A DNA stretch of 64,000 bases. Source: Prionailurus bengalensis (lineage: Eukaryota; Chordata; Mammalia; Carnivora; Felidae). Positions 22,801-32,410 of this stretch are shown here, in pieces. The position numbers and the translations under genes are program-made. The DNA lies in NCBI RefSeq assembly GCF_016509475.1, contig NC_057348.1:153183992-153247991 (forward strand), written 5' to 3'. Each line of letters begins with the position of its first letter. Positions within the stretch are counted from its first letter, which is position 1. The notes under the pieces were generated by a model. The model did not search any database and was not told the DNA's origin. It worked only from the letters and a program-made list of their open reading frames with translations.

Positions 22801-24450
22801 GCATCTCTGAATGATAACGGTGAAAGGAAAAGGGGAGTGTATTCATTTGCTGTCATAACAACATACCACAGACTGGGTGGCTTCCACAAGTGAAATCTAG
22901 TCTCTGACAGTTCTGAAGACTTCAGGTGTCACCACCAGGTTTGTTTGCTCCTGAGTCCCCTCTCCTTGGTTTGCAGATGACCATCTTCCATGACCTCACT
23001 AGGTCTTTTCTCTGTGCAGGTGCCTCCTTGATGTGTCTTCCTCTTCCCACAAGGACACCAGTCATATTGGATGAGGACCCACCCATATGACTCTGTTTAA
23101 CCTTGACTGCCTCTTTAAAGGCGCTTTTTTCAAATACAGTCACTCCTGTGGGTTAGGACTTCAATGAACTTCATGGGAGAGGAGACAGTTCAGTCCATAA
23201 CAGAGAGTTGGCTTTGTTGCATGAAGTGGTAACATACCTAGAAAGTGGAATATCTATAATAATCTCATAGTATCACTACTGATTCAAAAACAGATTTCAA
23301 ACTCTATACCTGGGAATGACTTTTCCTACCACCTGAGACCATCTTCTATCTTTTCTTCCAGAAGCAAGGAACAGCATCAACGCAACCTTGACCACCCACC
23401 ACCCAGACCCCGGAACCCTGGAGCAGTGTCCCAGTAAGCTTCTCCTGGCAACTGCCCTAACTGCAGAGGTGGCCCTGGACCTGGGAGGGAATCTTAAGCC
23501 TCCTTGCTTTCTGTTGTTGTGTCCACTGGCTGAGTGCCTGTCTGGCCTTTCTGTGCAACGGTGTGGTTTGTTCGTGGCCTCCAGAACTGCATGCATAGCA
23601 CATATAAAAAGCTATCTCAGCCTTGGCCTCAATCTAAGCTCATGATATTTAGTATAGGTGGCTTTAATGCCCCATCCACAGGACAGCAGCCAAAGAGGCC
23701 TTAGAAACTTAGAAGAGGAAAAAGCCAGGAAAATCCACCTCTATCCTCTGCAGGAGCTTGGTTTTGTACCTTTTGCTTATTTCTGTCCATCCCCCACTTG
23801 AATATTCCCAATGGCAAGAAGGCCCGTACTTCATAAAGCACCAACCGCTGTCACACACGTCCAATTACTAGAAAGTTTTGCTTTATGCTATATCTGGCTC
23901 CCTTTATGCTGCCCTCACTGAATGACCCAATGTGTTTACTTACGGGCACTTATGAAGGAGGGTAACGGGCAATAACACAGAGAGGTGAAGCATGTGGCTT
24001 TGGACTCCTACAGACTTGGGTTGGAGCTCTTGTTCTGCCATCTTGGGTGAGTCACAGCCCCAGCTTGTTCATGTAGAATGGGAACACTAACTGTATCCAT
24101 CACTCTGGCAGGAATAAATAAGGGAACGTGTGTGAAGCACGTAGCAATAGCACATGCACACGCTTTGGAAATGTTAGCTACCGTATTCTTCCTCCTTGCC
24201 TGTTCTTGCGGACGTTGGAGAAGAGCTGGGTGGGCTGGTGTGATGCACCCCGTTGTTCTTGCCCTCCCTTCCCCCACCAGATGTGGACTTCTGCCCGCAG
24301 GCAGCCCGGTGCTGCCACACTGGAGTGGATGAATACGGCTGGATCGCGGCCGCGGTTGGCTGGAGCCTGTGGTTCCTCACCCTCATCCTGCTCTGTGTGG
24401 ATAAACTGATGAAGCTCACTCCGGAGGAGCCCAAGGATTTGCAAGCATGA
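19745..24450 (+). CDS. TMEM213: Transmembrane protein 213 (whole coding span, 3 exons)
   Basis: Exons 19745-19826, 23362-23433 and 24281-24450 join to 324 nt, encoding 107 residues, the length I recall for human TMEM213. All introns are GT-AG and both junctions are phase 1 (one base before, two after). Residues 1-27 form a signal peptide with a hydrophobic core and a likely cut after CLA. The ectodomain (28-71) has an N-glycosylation sequon at Asn34 (NAT) and four cysteines (50, 56, 62, 63). A single membrane span covers about 72-91, followed by a short polar tail ending KDLQA. This predicts a type I membrane protein. Family knowledge: expressed in kidney, notably acid-secreting intercalated cells; molecular function is not established. 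The ectodomain-to-tail block (DFCPQAARCC, VDEYGWIAAAVGWSLWFL, CVDKLMKLTP) is what identifies it. No frameshift or premature stop is seen. Confidence 0.95.
19857..19935 (+). repeat. Purine tract with many G-runs (GGGA/GGAA)n
   Basis: Starts about 30 bases inside TMEM213 intron 1. It is almost pure purine on the coding strand, with more than ten runs of three or more G separated by short A/G spacers, broken once by a T. It is an imperfect simple repeat. Confidence 0.85.
20655..20865 (+). repeat. MIR SINE
   Basis: Shows the MIR order of motifs: CTTACCAGCTGTGTGA, an AACCTCTCTGCGCC segment, a GGGGATAAT block, a stretch like GATGAAATGAGAGTA and the ending AGCACATGGTAAATATTCAA. It is old and diverged, within TMEM213 intron 1. 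Confidence 0.8.
21700..22095. repeat. Unclassified LTR-like relic
   Basis: The block from GCAAGTTGCTGGGTG through a GC-rich middle to CAAGCCCATTGCC resembles the antisense of an old endogenous-retrovirus LTR in composition and layout. I could not place it in a family, and no clear TG/CA ends or target duplication are seen. A 93-codon frame across it is probably chance. Confidence 0.25.
22835..23210 (-). repeat. MLT1-type LTR (ERVL-MaLR)
   Basis: On the + strand it reads CATTTGCTGTCATAACAACA, ACCACAGACTGGGTGGCTT, then TTTGCAGATGACCATCTTCC, GGACACCAGTCATATTGGAT and CAGTTCAGTCCATAACAG. This is the reverse complement of the MLT1 LTR order. It is a solo LTR with no coding content. Confidence 0.75.
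23362..23433 (+). CDS. TMEM213: TMEM213 coding exon 2 (ectodomain)
   Basis: Preceded by a pyrimidine tract and acceptor (TTTTCTTCCAG) and followed by donor A|GTAAGC. It completes the Glu28 codon and encodes ARNSINATLTTHHPDPG and then TLEQCP. It holds the NAT sequon and the first ectodomain cysteine. Exon length is 72 nt. The last base A joins AT of exon 3 to make Asn52. Confidence 0.93.
23434..24280 (+). other. TMEM213: TMEM213 intron 2
   Basis: An 847-bp phase-1 GT-AG intron with a MIR relic in its second half. The pyrimidine tract before the acceptor is CCCTCCCTTCCCCCACCAG. Confidence 0.88.
23990..24165 (+). repeat. MIR SINE
   Basis: Reads GGCTTTGGACTCCTACAGAC, then TCTGCCATCTTGGGTGAGTC, TAGAATGGGAACACTAACTG and GTGTGAAGCACGTAGCAATA, the MIR sense order. 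Diverged; within TMEM213 intron 2. Confidence 0.65.
24281..24450 (+). CDS. TMEM213: TMEM213 coding exon 3 (membrane span, stop)
   Basis: Acceptor CCCCCACCAG precedes the exon. It encodes VDFCPQAARCC, a single hydrophobic span rich in W, A and L, and the cytosolic tail ending KDLQA, with TGA at 24448-24450. A CpG cluster with a GCGGCCGC octamer lies in the span-coding part. Three ectodomain cysteines (56, 62, 63) are here. Confidence 0.95.
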
Positions 24451-24829
24451 GGCTTAGAGCCGCAGCCCCAAGAATGGCCGTGGCCACCATTGGGTGGGTA
24501 ACAGCGGGAGGGGAGTGTGGTTGCCGATGTGGTTTCTGCCATGTAACGGTCATCTGTCACCTTTGTGCTTCAGTTGCTCTTGAAAGGGGAGGAAGATGGA
24601 AAGGGGGATCCAAGGAAGGAAGGCCAGTGCCGCTTCACACCTAAATTCACAAGGCGGTCGTGCCTTCTGAGCGCTGACAGTCTCCTTTCTCAGTCTACAG
24701 GGAGTGCTTCTCTTGTAACCGCTGCTTCCTTCTGGAAGCACAAGAAACATGCGACCTAGACTCTTGTCCATGCATTCGGAGCTAAACTCAGAGCCTTCTC
24801 ACCAAAAAGGTCATTGTCTTCCATCCCTC

Positions 24830-25405
24830 GCTTCAGTCACGGGCGCCGCTGTCGCAGTTCAAAACGGAAGCGTCGTCATTGACCCACTCTCTGTCCTCAC
24901 CCCCATGTGCCTTGCTTCTCCAGCTCTTGTCCTTTCTTCAAGGTATCTGCCAGGGCCATCCCGCCCCACTCTCCCCGCCGGCACCCCGGTTCTGGCCTTC
25001 CTACATCGCCCCTACGTTGTCGCAGACCCATCCCGTGTAGTTCTCACCGCCGGCAGGAACCTGCCTCCCCACTGGCCACTCCCCGGGAGCAGCTGTGAGC
25101 ATGACCTTCGGTAACGCCTAACACAGAACTTCAGTCTGGCCCTCGGCTCCTCGAGGGAGTCCGACCACCTTCCCAGGCCTGTCTCCCCGCACATCCAGGG
25201 CCAGGGCGCCGCGGGGCACCGATGGCCCAGTCTTCAGCCCCCCATCTTCCACTTCTCTGCTGCCAGGCCCTCGCCTCCAGGCCTGCCTTCCAACTCCGCC
25301 TCCAGATTGGAGGATTGACACTCCCTTCCCCGACGGCCGTGGGGGAGCTGGAGCTGGTGCTTTTTGGGGCGCATCTGCTCCGCCCTGAAGTGCAGCCCTC
25401 ATGAA
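24830..25405. promoter_or_regulatory. CpG-rich block downstream of TMEM213
   Basis: By eye this stretch is GC-rich and holds about 36 CpG dinucleotides in roughly 570 bases, far denser than its surroundings. It lies 0.4-1 kb beyond the TMEM213 stop and is free of young repeats. It could be TMEM213 3' UTR or flank, or a CpG island with promoter activity. Several overlapping open frames here are what GC-rich DNA gives by chance. Confidence 0.5.
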
Positions 25406-25877
25406 GACACAGTCCGTGCTACTTCCTCTCACTCCTGGGGACAGAACGCTCTTCGTAACATTTGTCCGATGAATGAATGGATGAACGAATGAGTCCTTGC
25501 CCTAGATGAACTTACGCTTATCGCTCCGCATACAGCACTTCCATTTCTCTATAAATGGTTGAAAACAGCCAGTCTCTAAAAAAGCCACTTGGTTTGGTTT
25601 CTGTTCATCCTGCACGAGGATGCTGCTGGTCATCGTGAACACTTCCAGTGGGGTCAGGAGGAGAGGAGTGTGGGTTCACCAGAAGGAAGAAAGGACAAAA
25701 CGACTCTCTCTTTGGGAGCCTATTTCTGCCCTTTGGGAGGGAGTATGTATTTAGAAATAACAATACAGAAAAGGGAGAGGCTTCTGAAGCAGGAAGAAGC
25801 ATCTCCTGGAGGCGGCAGGTGATTCAAAGCTGCTTGGCTGTTCTTTTAGAAAATCTCGATGCCGGGGCGAGGGGAGG
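25406..25877. other. No gene recognised
   Basis: Contains a short run of ATGAATGA-type units near 25470-25495. Overlapping frames at 25589-25822 (+) and 25605-25802 (-) have no recognised domain. Confidence 0.4.
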
Positions 25878-26022
25878 AGGGGTTGTCGCCTGGGTGGCCC
25901 AGTTAGTTGAGCTGACAGCTCAGAGCCTGGAGCCTGCTTCAGATTCCGTCTCCCTCTCTATCTGGCCCTCCCCCACTCATGCTCTGTCTCTCTCAAAATA
26001 AACATTAAATTTTTTTTTTTTT
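25878..26022 (+). mobile_element. Felid CAN-SINE with internal deletion (doublet A, first)
   Basis: The head GTCGCCTGGGTGGCCCAGTT runs directly into GAGCTGACAGCTCAGAGCC, so about 60-70 bases between tRNA head and body are missing. Tail AAAATAAACATTAAAT. Preceded by AAATCTCGATGC (25851) and followed by AAATCTCAATAC (26023). Confidence 0.9.
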
Positions 26023-26034
26023 AAATCTCAATAC

Positions 26035-26232
26035 GGGCCACCTGCGTGGCTCAATGGGTTAAGTGTCCGACTCTTGATTTCAGCTCAGGTCATGATCTCA
26101 CAGTGTGTGAGTTCGAGCCCTGCATCAGGCTCTCTGCTGTCAGCACAGAGCCTGTTTCGGATCCTCTGTCACCCTCTCTCTGCCCCTCCCCCGCTTGTGC
26201 TGGCTCTCAAAACTAAGCATTTAAAAAAAGAA
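26035..26232 (+). mobile_element. CAN-SINE (doublet A, second)
   Basis: Head GGGCCACCTGCGTGGCTCAA, with CTCTTGATTTCAGCTCAGGT, an older subfamily mark. Followed by AAATCTCAGTAC at 26233, a third copy of the same target sequence. Confidence 0.92.
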
Positions 26233-26242
26233 AAATCTCAGT

Positions 26243-26544
26243 ACATCTCCCTGACAACGGGCACTGAAACAATTGCCTGGCCTCAGTCTGCTGTTTTCTC
26301 AAGAGCCAGGTAGTTTCAGAATCTCAGTTGTTTAATCGATAAAATGGGTGGATTTACTGTTCCTACATGTTAAATAAACAACGTGCACAGAAGTGTCGGC
26401 ACGATGCGACGGTATGAACATACACGAGCATGATCCACTTTTTTAGACAGCGGAGGAAAGGGTTTCCACAATCTGTGATGGTTGAATTCCTTAGAGATGG
26501 AAAAACTCGGGAAGTCCCACCATTTGATTTAACATCTGCAAGCA
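26243..26544. other. No gene recognised
   Basis: About 300 bases of unique-looking sequence. A 60-codon antisense frame has no recognised features. Confidence 0.4.
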
Positions 26545-26755
26545 TTTTTTTTTTAACGTTTATTTATTTTTGAAACAGAGAGAGACAGAGCATGAACGGG
26601 GGAGGGTCAGAGAGAGGGAGACACAGAATCCAAAACAGGCTCCAGGCTCTGAGCTGTCAGCACAGAGCCCGACACGGGGCTCGAACTCACAGACCATGAG
26701 ATCATGACCTGAACTGAAGTCGGACGCTTAACCGGCTGAGCCACCCAGGCGCCCC
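26545..26755 (-). mobile_element. Felid CAN-SINE (tandem pair, first)
   Basis: From TTTTTTAACGTTTATTTATT to GGCTGAGCCACCCAGGCGCC, reverse orientation, directly abutting the next SINE. Confidence 0.93.
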
Positions 26756-26960
26756 TTAATTTTTTAACATTTATTTATTTTTGAGAGACAGAGACAGATA
26801 GAGCATGAGTTGGGGAGGGGCAGAGAGAGAGGGAGATACAGAATCCGAAGTAGGCTCCAGCCCGACACGGGGCTGGAACTCAAAAACCAGGAGATCATAC
26901 GACCCAGGAGGAAATCAAGAGTTGGATGGATGCTCAACCAACTGAGCCACCCACGTACTC
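26756..26960 (-). mobile_element. Felid CAN-SINE (tandem pair, second)
   Basis: Begins TTAATTTTTTAACATTTATT and ends CTGAGCCACCCACGTACTCT. A short piece of the GCTGTCAGCACAGAG block is missing from its body. Confidence 0.92.
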
Positions 26961-27924
26961 TCAGAGTGTCAGTTTTCTAAGTGGAAAATGTAGGGAATGG
27001 ACGTCAGTGTTTACTAACTCAGGGGAAAAGCCTGGAGGGCCGCACGGAAGGAGGTGGGCATAAGGCCCGTCCCTGCAACCAGGGCTCTTACCCCGTCTAT
27101 ACCAGACCCCTACGGTAAGATTTCATTTGCTGCTTTAAAAGGCAGAAAGCCAGAACACCGGTCGGTGCCTGACATCCCCTCCAATCTGGACAACTCGTAA
27201 GTTTTTAGACTACGTTCAAGCGAATTCAAGTGAATGTGGCCACCACTGCCGAATTCAGAGTTAGGCGTGTTGTGAATCAATCGCCCTTCTCTCATCTGTA
27301 CAAGAGGAAGGACAGACCAAACGCAAATAATCCCTCTTCCCTTTGAGATGAGAAAGACAGTTATATAATTTGACGGTTATGCTTTCCACATGCTTTATCT
27401 CAGATCTTCCCTCCCAGCATGGAATCTCTTTATTCTATCAAAGCAAAGATTTGTCAATAAATTAAAAAGGAAAACCTGGAGGGGAAAACCAAGTATCCCC
27501 TTCCAGGGATCTAAGAACTCCCTGGTATAAAGCAGCAGGACTTGCCTAGCAGTTTTCATTTAAGGTTTTTGCTTTTAGTAAATAATGTCGCCCTCAGCAC
27601 TGTCACAGGCTGTGTGATACAGAGCCCACACTGCTCAAGGCATTTTCTGTACCAAAGTGTAAGGCGTAGAGATAGAATATTAAACATTAAGGTGTGGTAT
27701 AATTATCTGACTTTTAAAAATCATCATCTGAAAATCGATTCCGTTTTATATGTATGATACCTAAGGACAAATAAATATATAATTTTTTATTAAAAATAAA
27801 ATGTGATACTATGCATGCAAAACTCATCAACAAGCCTGAGGCTGGCCTGGGCCTCTTTTCCATAAAAATGCATGTAAATTTACCTTTAAACTTAGAGAAA
27901 CAATAATCTAGAAATGTTTGTTTT
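26961..27924. other. No gene recognised
   Basis: Unique-looking sequence, AT-rich toward the right. No exon pattern seen. Confidence 0.35.
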
Positions 27925-28144
27925 TAAATTTTTTTTTAAAGTTTATTTATTTTGAGAGAGAGAGAGAGAGCATGAGCAGGGCAGGGGCAGAGAGGGAGAG
28001 AGAGGGGAGAGAGGGAATCCCAAGCAGGCTCTGCACTGTCAGCACAGGGCCTGAGGCAGGGCTAGAACTCACAAAGCTCAAGATCATGACCCAAGCTGAA
28101 ATCAAGAGTCAGACGTTAAACTGACTGAGCCACCCAGGTGCCCC
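27925..28144 (-). mobile_element. CAN-SINE, older subfamily
   Basis: Contains GCTGAAATCAAGAGTCAGAC and ends CCACCCAGGTGCCCC. Target duplication TAGAAATGTTT at about 27909 and 28145. Confidence 0.93.
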
Positions 28145-28249
28145 TAGAAATGTTTTTGATGGAAAGCAGCTTTCTCTGTGGGCACCCTGGCATCTGTTCT
28201 AAGGCCATTTATACATAATGTGCTGTGACTGACTACATAGGTAGGAGTG

Positions 28250-28735
28250 CCTTGTAGCCAACCTATACCTGGCGTCTCCTTCCAGCCTTATCTGGTCAAG
28301 CGCATCCTCCAGACTTCCTTCCAGAATAATCATTCTTTCTAATATGTAAGTAAATGATCAAGGCACTCCTCTGCCTGAAATGCCCCTGTGACTCCCACAG
28401 CTGACAGAGTAAAATCCATACTTTTAGGATGACCCCTAAGGCCTTCTGTAATTGGATCCCCGGGCGTTTCTCTAGTTTAATGTCTTACAAATCCTTCACG
28501 CACACCCAGTTCTGAGTGATTTCAGTTCTTAAACATGCCAGGCCTTTCTATCCTCACCAGTTTTTCTCTTGACATTCACAGGGCCCAAAAGACACCCTTC
28601 CCAAGAGCTAGATGTCTCACGAACCAAGAGAAGCTTACAGCTCAGGTCACCTCCTGCCTGCTCCCCCCCCGCCCCCAACTACCTAATTTTGTATTCTTAA
28701 TTCTGTATTTTTTTAAGAGGGTCTTTTAATTATAT
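28250..28735 (+). repeat. L2-like LINE fragment, left part
   Basis: CTCTGCCTGAAATGCCCCTG, CTGACAGAGTAAAATCCATA, CCTAAGGCCTTCTGTAATTG and CACGCACACCCAGTTCTGAG follow L2-type text. It appears to continue at about 29470-29575 after an inserted LTR-like block. Confidence 0.5.
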
Positions 28736-28738
28736 ACA

Positions 28739-29447
28739 TGTTAGGCCCCATGAACCTCAGCCTTGCTCCTCCCCTTCTCCTTCCCTCTTCTGATAGGACC
28801 ACCTTCTCCCCACATATTCAGAGACTTAAACACCAACAGATTCTAACAGCTCAAGGTCACATCCCTAGGATGACCCAACCTCACCAAATGCTTGCCTGAG
28901 AAAGCTCCAGACTGACAAAAGATTTAACTCTGTTCTAACCAAAGTCTGACAATAGGCACCTGATCACCCTTTCTTAGAGCATTTACTAAAACGGGCTCAC
29001 AATTGTGAATTCTGCCTCTGTCCCTTTGAGATGTAGACGTCTATTTCTACACCTCCATATCTGTCTGTCTATCTATCCATCTATCTATCCGCCACAACCG
29101 GGACCTGAAAGCTATCCTTTATAACATAATCATCAGGAAGGACAGGGCCTCTGTCTCCCCAGCCTCTGGGAGGACAGAATCCTAACTTGGACGACTGACG
29201 GAGGGCAGTCACAGCTGGCCTAATCGGCATTTACACTGACCTGACTTTTGTAATTTCTCACTCCGCCAACTCTACTGAGCCCCGGCTCACCCCACTCCCT
29301 ACCCCCTCATTCCCCCTAACACACCCAATCATCTCTGTATAATTGAAGTTGAGTTCCCGCTAGACCCTCTTCCCTAGAGTAATAGTATATTACAATTAAA
29401 ATCTGTCCTTCGCCACTTCAGCGTCTGACTTTTTTTTTACCTTTGAC
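28739..29447 (+). repeat. Possible solo LTR inserted in L2
   Basis: Starts TGTTAGGCCCCATGAACCTC and ends near TTTGACA. Late in the block is ACAATTAAAATCTGTCC followed by CTTCAGCGTCTGAC, which looks like an LTR poly(A) signal and R/U5. It interrupts an L2, which supports insertion. No clear target duplication and no internal retroviral sequence. Family not identified. Confidence 0.4.
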
Positions 29448-29469
29448 AACGGAGCAGGTTAGACTATAC

Positions 29470-29575
29470 TATCTACCTGCTTGTCTTTCTCACTGGTCCC
29501 TCTGAAGGCAGGGGTCCATCCACCAAGGCCTACGTGTGCGGCACACGCTTTAGTAAACATCTGATGATTTAGCCA
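29470..29575 (+). repeat. L2 3' end, right part
   Basis: CTGGTCCCTCTGAAGGCAGG, CCTACGTGTGCGGCACACGC and TTTAGTAAACATCTGATGA fit the L2 3' terminus and continue the fragment at 28250-28735. Confidence 0.5.
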
Positions 29576-29686
29576 ATCACAGGAGACCCAAGAACATGGC
29601 CTGTGCTAACAACCGGAGTAAAGCCGTTACAGGGGAGGAGGCTCTTGGGAAAACTTGGGAAAGTCCTCAAGATTGGGAAACATTTA

Positions 29687-29910
29687 GGGGCGCCTGGGTG
29701 ATGCAGTCAGTTAAGCGTCCGACTTCAGCCAGGTCACGATCTCGCAGTCCGTGAGTTCGAGCCCCGCGTCGGGCTCTGGGCTGATGGCTCAGAGCCTGGA
29801 GCCTGTTTCCGATTCTATCTCCCTCTCTCTCTGCCCCTCCCCCGTTCATGCCCTGTCTCTCTCTGTCCCAAAAATAAATAAACGTTGAAAAAAAAATTAA
29901 AAAAAAAAAA
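29687..29910 (+). mobile_element. Young felid CAN-SINE
   Basis: Head GGGGCGCCTGGGTGATGCAG, body CCGACTTCAGCCAGGTCACG, tail AAAATAAATAAACGTTGAAA. Both flanks carry an identical target duplication GATTGGGAAACATTTA (29671-29686 and 29911-29926), so the insertion is recent. Confidence 0.96.
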
Positions 29911-29949
29911 GATTGGGAAACATTTAAATTATTGTCTCCATAAGTTTAT

Positions 29950-30600
29950 AATAAGACATGCTTAAGCCATTTGTGGCAGCGAGTAACTGGCAGGTCTGCC
30001 CAACAAGTTAATTCTGCGATGAGAGACAAATGGACCAGGGGCCAGATCATACATAAGAACGGAACTTTGGCTCACAATCTGCAGCAACGAGTCCGGGCAG
30101 CCAACCCATTACCTGTCCAGGAAGTCAACTTGGTCTAGGAAGTCCAACTACTACCTGCAGCACCCAGGCCAGGAAGCCAAACCCCTCCACAGCAACTGGC
30201 CCAAACAGCCAGGATTTGGTTAGTAACAGATAGCTTCGGTGATTTACTTTCCGCCCCCCGTTTCCAACGTAGGACCATCCAGGGAAAGCCAAATGTGCCC
30301 CTTTAACCAGGCACACGGGATACCCCACTCCTTAGCCCACCTACGGCTGATCCATGCCAACAGCCTACAATCAGGGCGCATGGAAGATGCAGGGCCTCCC
30401 CCCTCTTCACGATAAAGCTTTCCCCCTCCCCTGCCTGCCTCTGTCTGCCAAATAGAAGTGATGGTGGCCGGCCCCGTTGCTAGAGCAAGCTCGGAATTAA
30501 TAGCTTTGGCTCCTCAAGTGGTCCTCATTTATTTCCATAGTGACTCTTTGTTGAAAACTTTGTCCCATTCTTCGTACCCTCAAGGAGACGTTTTCACCTG
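29950..30600 (+). repeat. LTR-like relic (possible ERV1-type)
   Basis: Block with repeated short CCAGG/AGTC-type units followed by CACGATAAAGCTTTCCCCCT, which resembles an LTR poly(A) signal and R region, then a GC-rich stretch. No clean ends. Not assigned to a family. Confidence 0.35.
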
Positions 30601-30651
30601 ACAGATTCCTGTTACTGGGTCAAATGAAGGAAACTACTGGGAAGGGGGGAG

Positions 30652-31100
30652 TACTATGGGCTGAACTGTATCCCCTGCAGTTTCTTACGTTGAAGCCTCC
30701 ACGACCGCAGAATGTGAACTTATTCAGAAATACGGTCGTTGCGGTATAATGGCTTAAGAGGAGGTCACACGAGAATAGGGTGGGCCCCTAATCCAGCGGT
30801 TTTTTTATGTAAAAGGGAGACTTGGACACAGATCTGCACACAGGGAGAACAACACGTGCTGAAGGCAGAGATCAGGGTGACGCGTCCACAAGCCAAGGAA
30901 TCCCAAAGATCCCCAGCAAACTACCAGACACTAGGGGAGAGACCTAGAACATATTCTCCCCCTCGGAGAGAAAGAGCCAGCACTGTTGACATGTTGATCT
31001 CGGACTTTCAGGCTCTGAGCAGTAAGGCAACACATCTCTGTTGGTCTGGGCCACCCAGTTTGTGGTCCTTTGTTATAGCAACCCCAGCAAACTAATGCAG
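30652..31100 (+). repeat. MLT1-type LTR
   Basis: CTATGGGCTGAACTGTATCC, GTGAACTTATTCAGAAATAC, GGGCCCCTAATCCAGCGG, GGGCCACCCAGTTTGTGGTC, TATAGCAACCCCAGCAAACT give the sense MLT1 order. The 118-codon frame at 30739-31095 is its translation, not a gene. Confidence 0.8.
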
Positions 31101-32110
31101 AGCAGGAGTTTTTGAAAAGAGTAGTTTCAACTGGAAACCAAGGGCAGCCTTGTGCTCAAAGGCTTGCAAAGTACAGACCACAGAACTGTAAGCAAGTAGG
31201 TAAATAGGCAAGATGCAGTACCCAGGGAACTTCAAGCCATGGGAGTGTGCAGTGATTCACCCTCTACCACAGGACGTCCAGATGGCCTTCCTGCCCCTCC
31301 CTGGGCCCCATCATGGCTCTCCTCCCCCACACCACATACTACTTGCCCAAGAACAGGTCAAGAGGGTGGAGACTCTCCTTGGGAGATGCTACTTGAGGTG
31401 ACGGATGCCAGCCACAGGGTCACAAACATCCCGCGCACCCCACAAAGTCACCATTCCGTCCAGACTTACCTATGTGAGAGCTGGTGGCAGCAGTGGGTGG
31501 AGAATGTACCATTTCAGGCTTCTTGTACAAGCTCTGGGGCAGCAGGAAGTCTCCTTCTGGTAAATTCCTCTAATCAGCCTTCACTGTACACACGGCTGTG
31601 AACATACTTGCAGAGCTCACGTGCATGCCCACGCCTTGTCCCAGCCCTTCTCTGGGTGCTCAGAGCTTGCTTCCCTCACCTACCTGTCCCTTGACACTGG
31701 TGAGCCAGAGTCCCTTGCCTGACTCTACATGGCAGCATGGAAGGAACATGGAGCACTTGAGAAGCCAACACAGGGCACCCTGGAGTCCAGGGTACACATG
31801 AGCAGGAGGGCAATTGAAGGCAGCAAGGCTGCTGCCCATTGGCATCTGGAAAGCCCTTCTAGGGTAGCTCATGTTGTTCATTGCACTTACACAGTTTTTC
31901 TTGAGGAATGGGCACCTTTTTTAATTTGCAGAGAGGTGTCCTAGGGGCCACCAAAACCTAAGAGGGGGGAAAAAATGACAGGTAAGGTGTAACACTTGGC
32001 TTCAATTACAGGCTTGTCTGATACAAATTTCATATTGTTATAAGCAATATATTAAGCATAGAGAATATTTAATTATACTCTGAAGATACTCAGATCAAAT
32101 ATTCTTTTGA
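31101..32110. other. No gene recognised
   Basis: Holds a 120-codon frame (31239-31601) and others of similar size in different frames and strands. None has a recognisable domain or splice sites in phase, so I treat them as chance. Confidence 0.35.
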
Positions 32111-32114
32111 AAAC

Positions 32115-32410
32115 TGATTTATAAGCTACTGAGCTGTGACACGGGAGAACCTTAAATGCATATTAGTAAGTGAAAGAAGCCAATCTGAGAGGGCTCCTTG
32201 CCATTTGATTCCAACCATATGACATTCTGGAAAAGGCAAAACTACATCGACAGGGAACAGATCAGTAGTTAGTGGGAGAGAAAAGGATGAATGGGAAGAG
32301 TGTATTTTTTGAAAAACCAACTTAGAGAAGACCAACTAATGGATGGACACCTTCTGCATCACATGCACTAGCATCAAACTTCAATGCCCAATTAGCTCAC
32401 TAAACCCATT
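32115..32410 (+). repeat. L1 3' fragment
   Basis: AGTAAGTGAAAGAAGCCAAT, TTTGATTCCAACCATATGAC and ATTCTGGAAAAGGCAAAACT are typical of the L1 3' end. Confidence 0.7.

Larger units (their letters stand above)
19827..23361 (+). other. TMEM213: TMEM213 intron 1
   Basis: Phase-1 GT-AG intron of about 3.5 kb. It holds a G-run purine tract right after the donor, a MIR, a possible LTR relic near 21.7-22.1 kb and an MLT1 LTR in reverse orientation near its end. It carries no felid SINE. The rest shows nothing I recognise. Confidence 0.85.

Noticed and set aside
24174..24560. 128-codon minus-strand frame over TMEM213 exon 3
   Set aside because: Antisense shadow of the GC-rich coding exon.
30739..31095. 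118-codon + frame
   Set aside because: It is the translation of an MLT1 LTR, including its conserved 3' end motif, not a gene.
31239..31601. 120-codon + frame
   Set aside because: Overlaps other frames of similar length in both strands; no homology recognised and no gene is expected between TMEM213 and KIAA1549.
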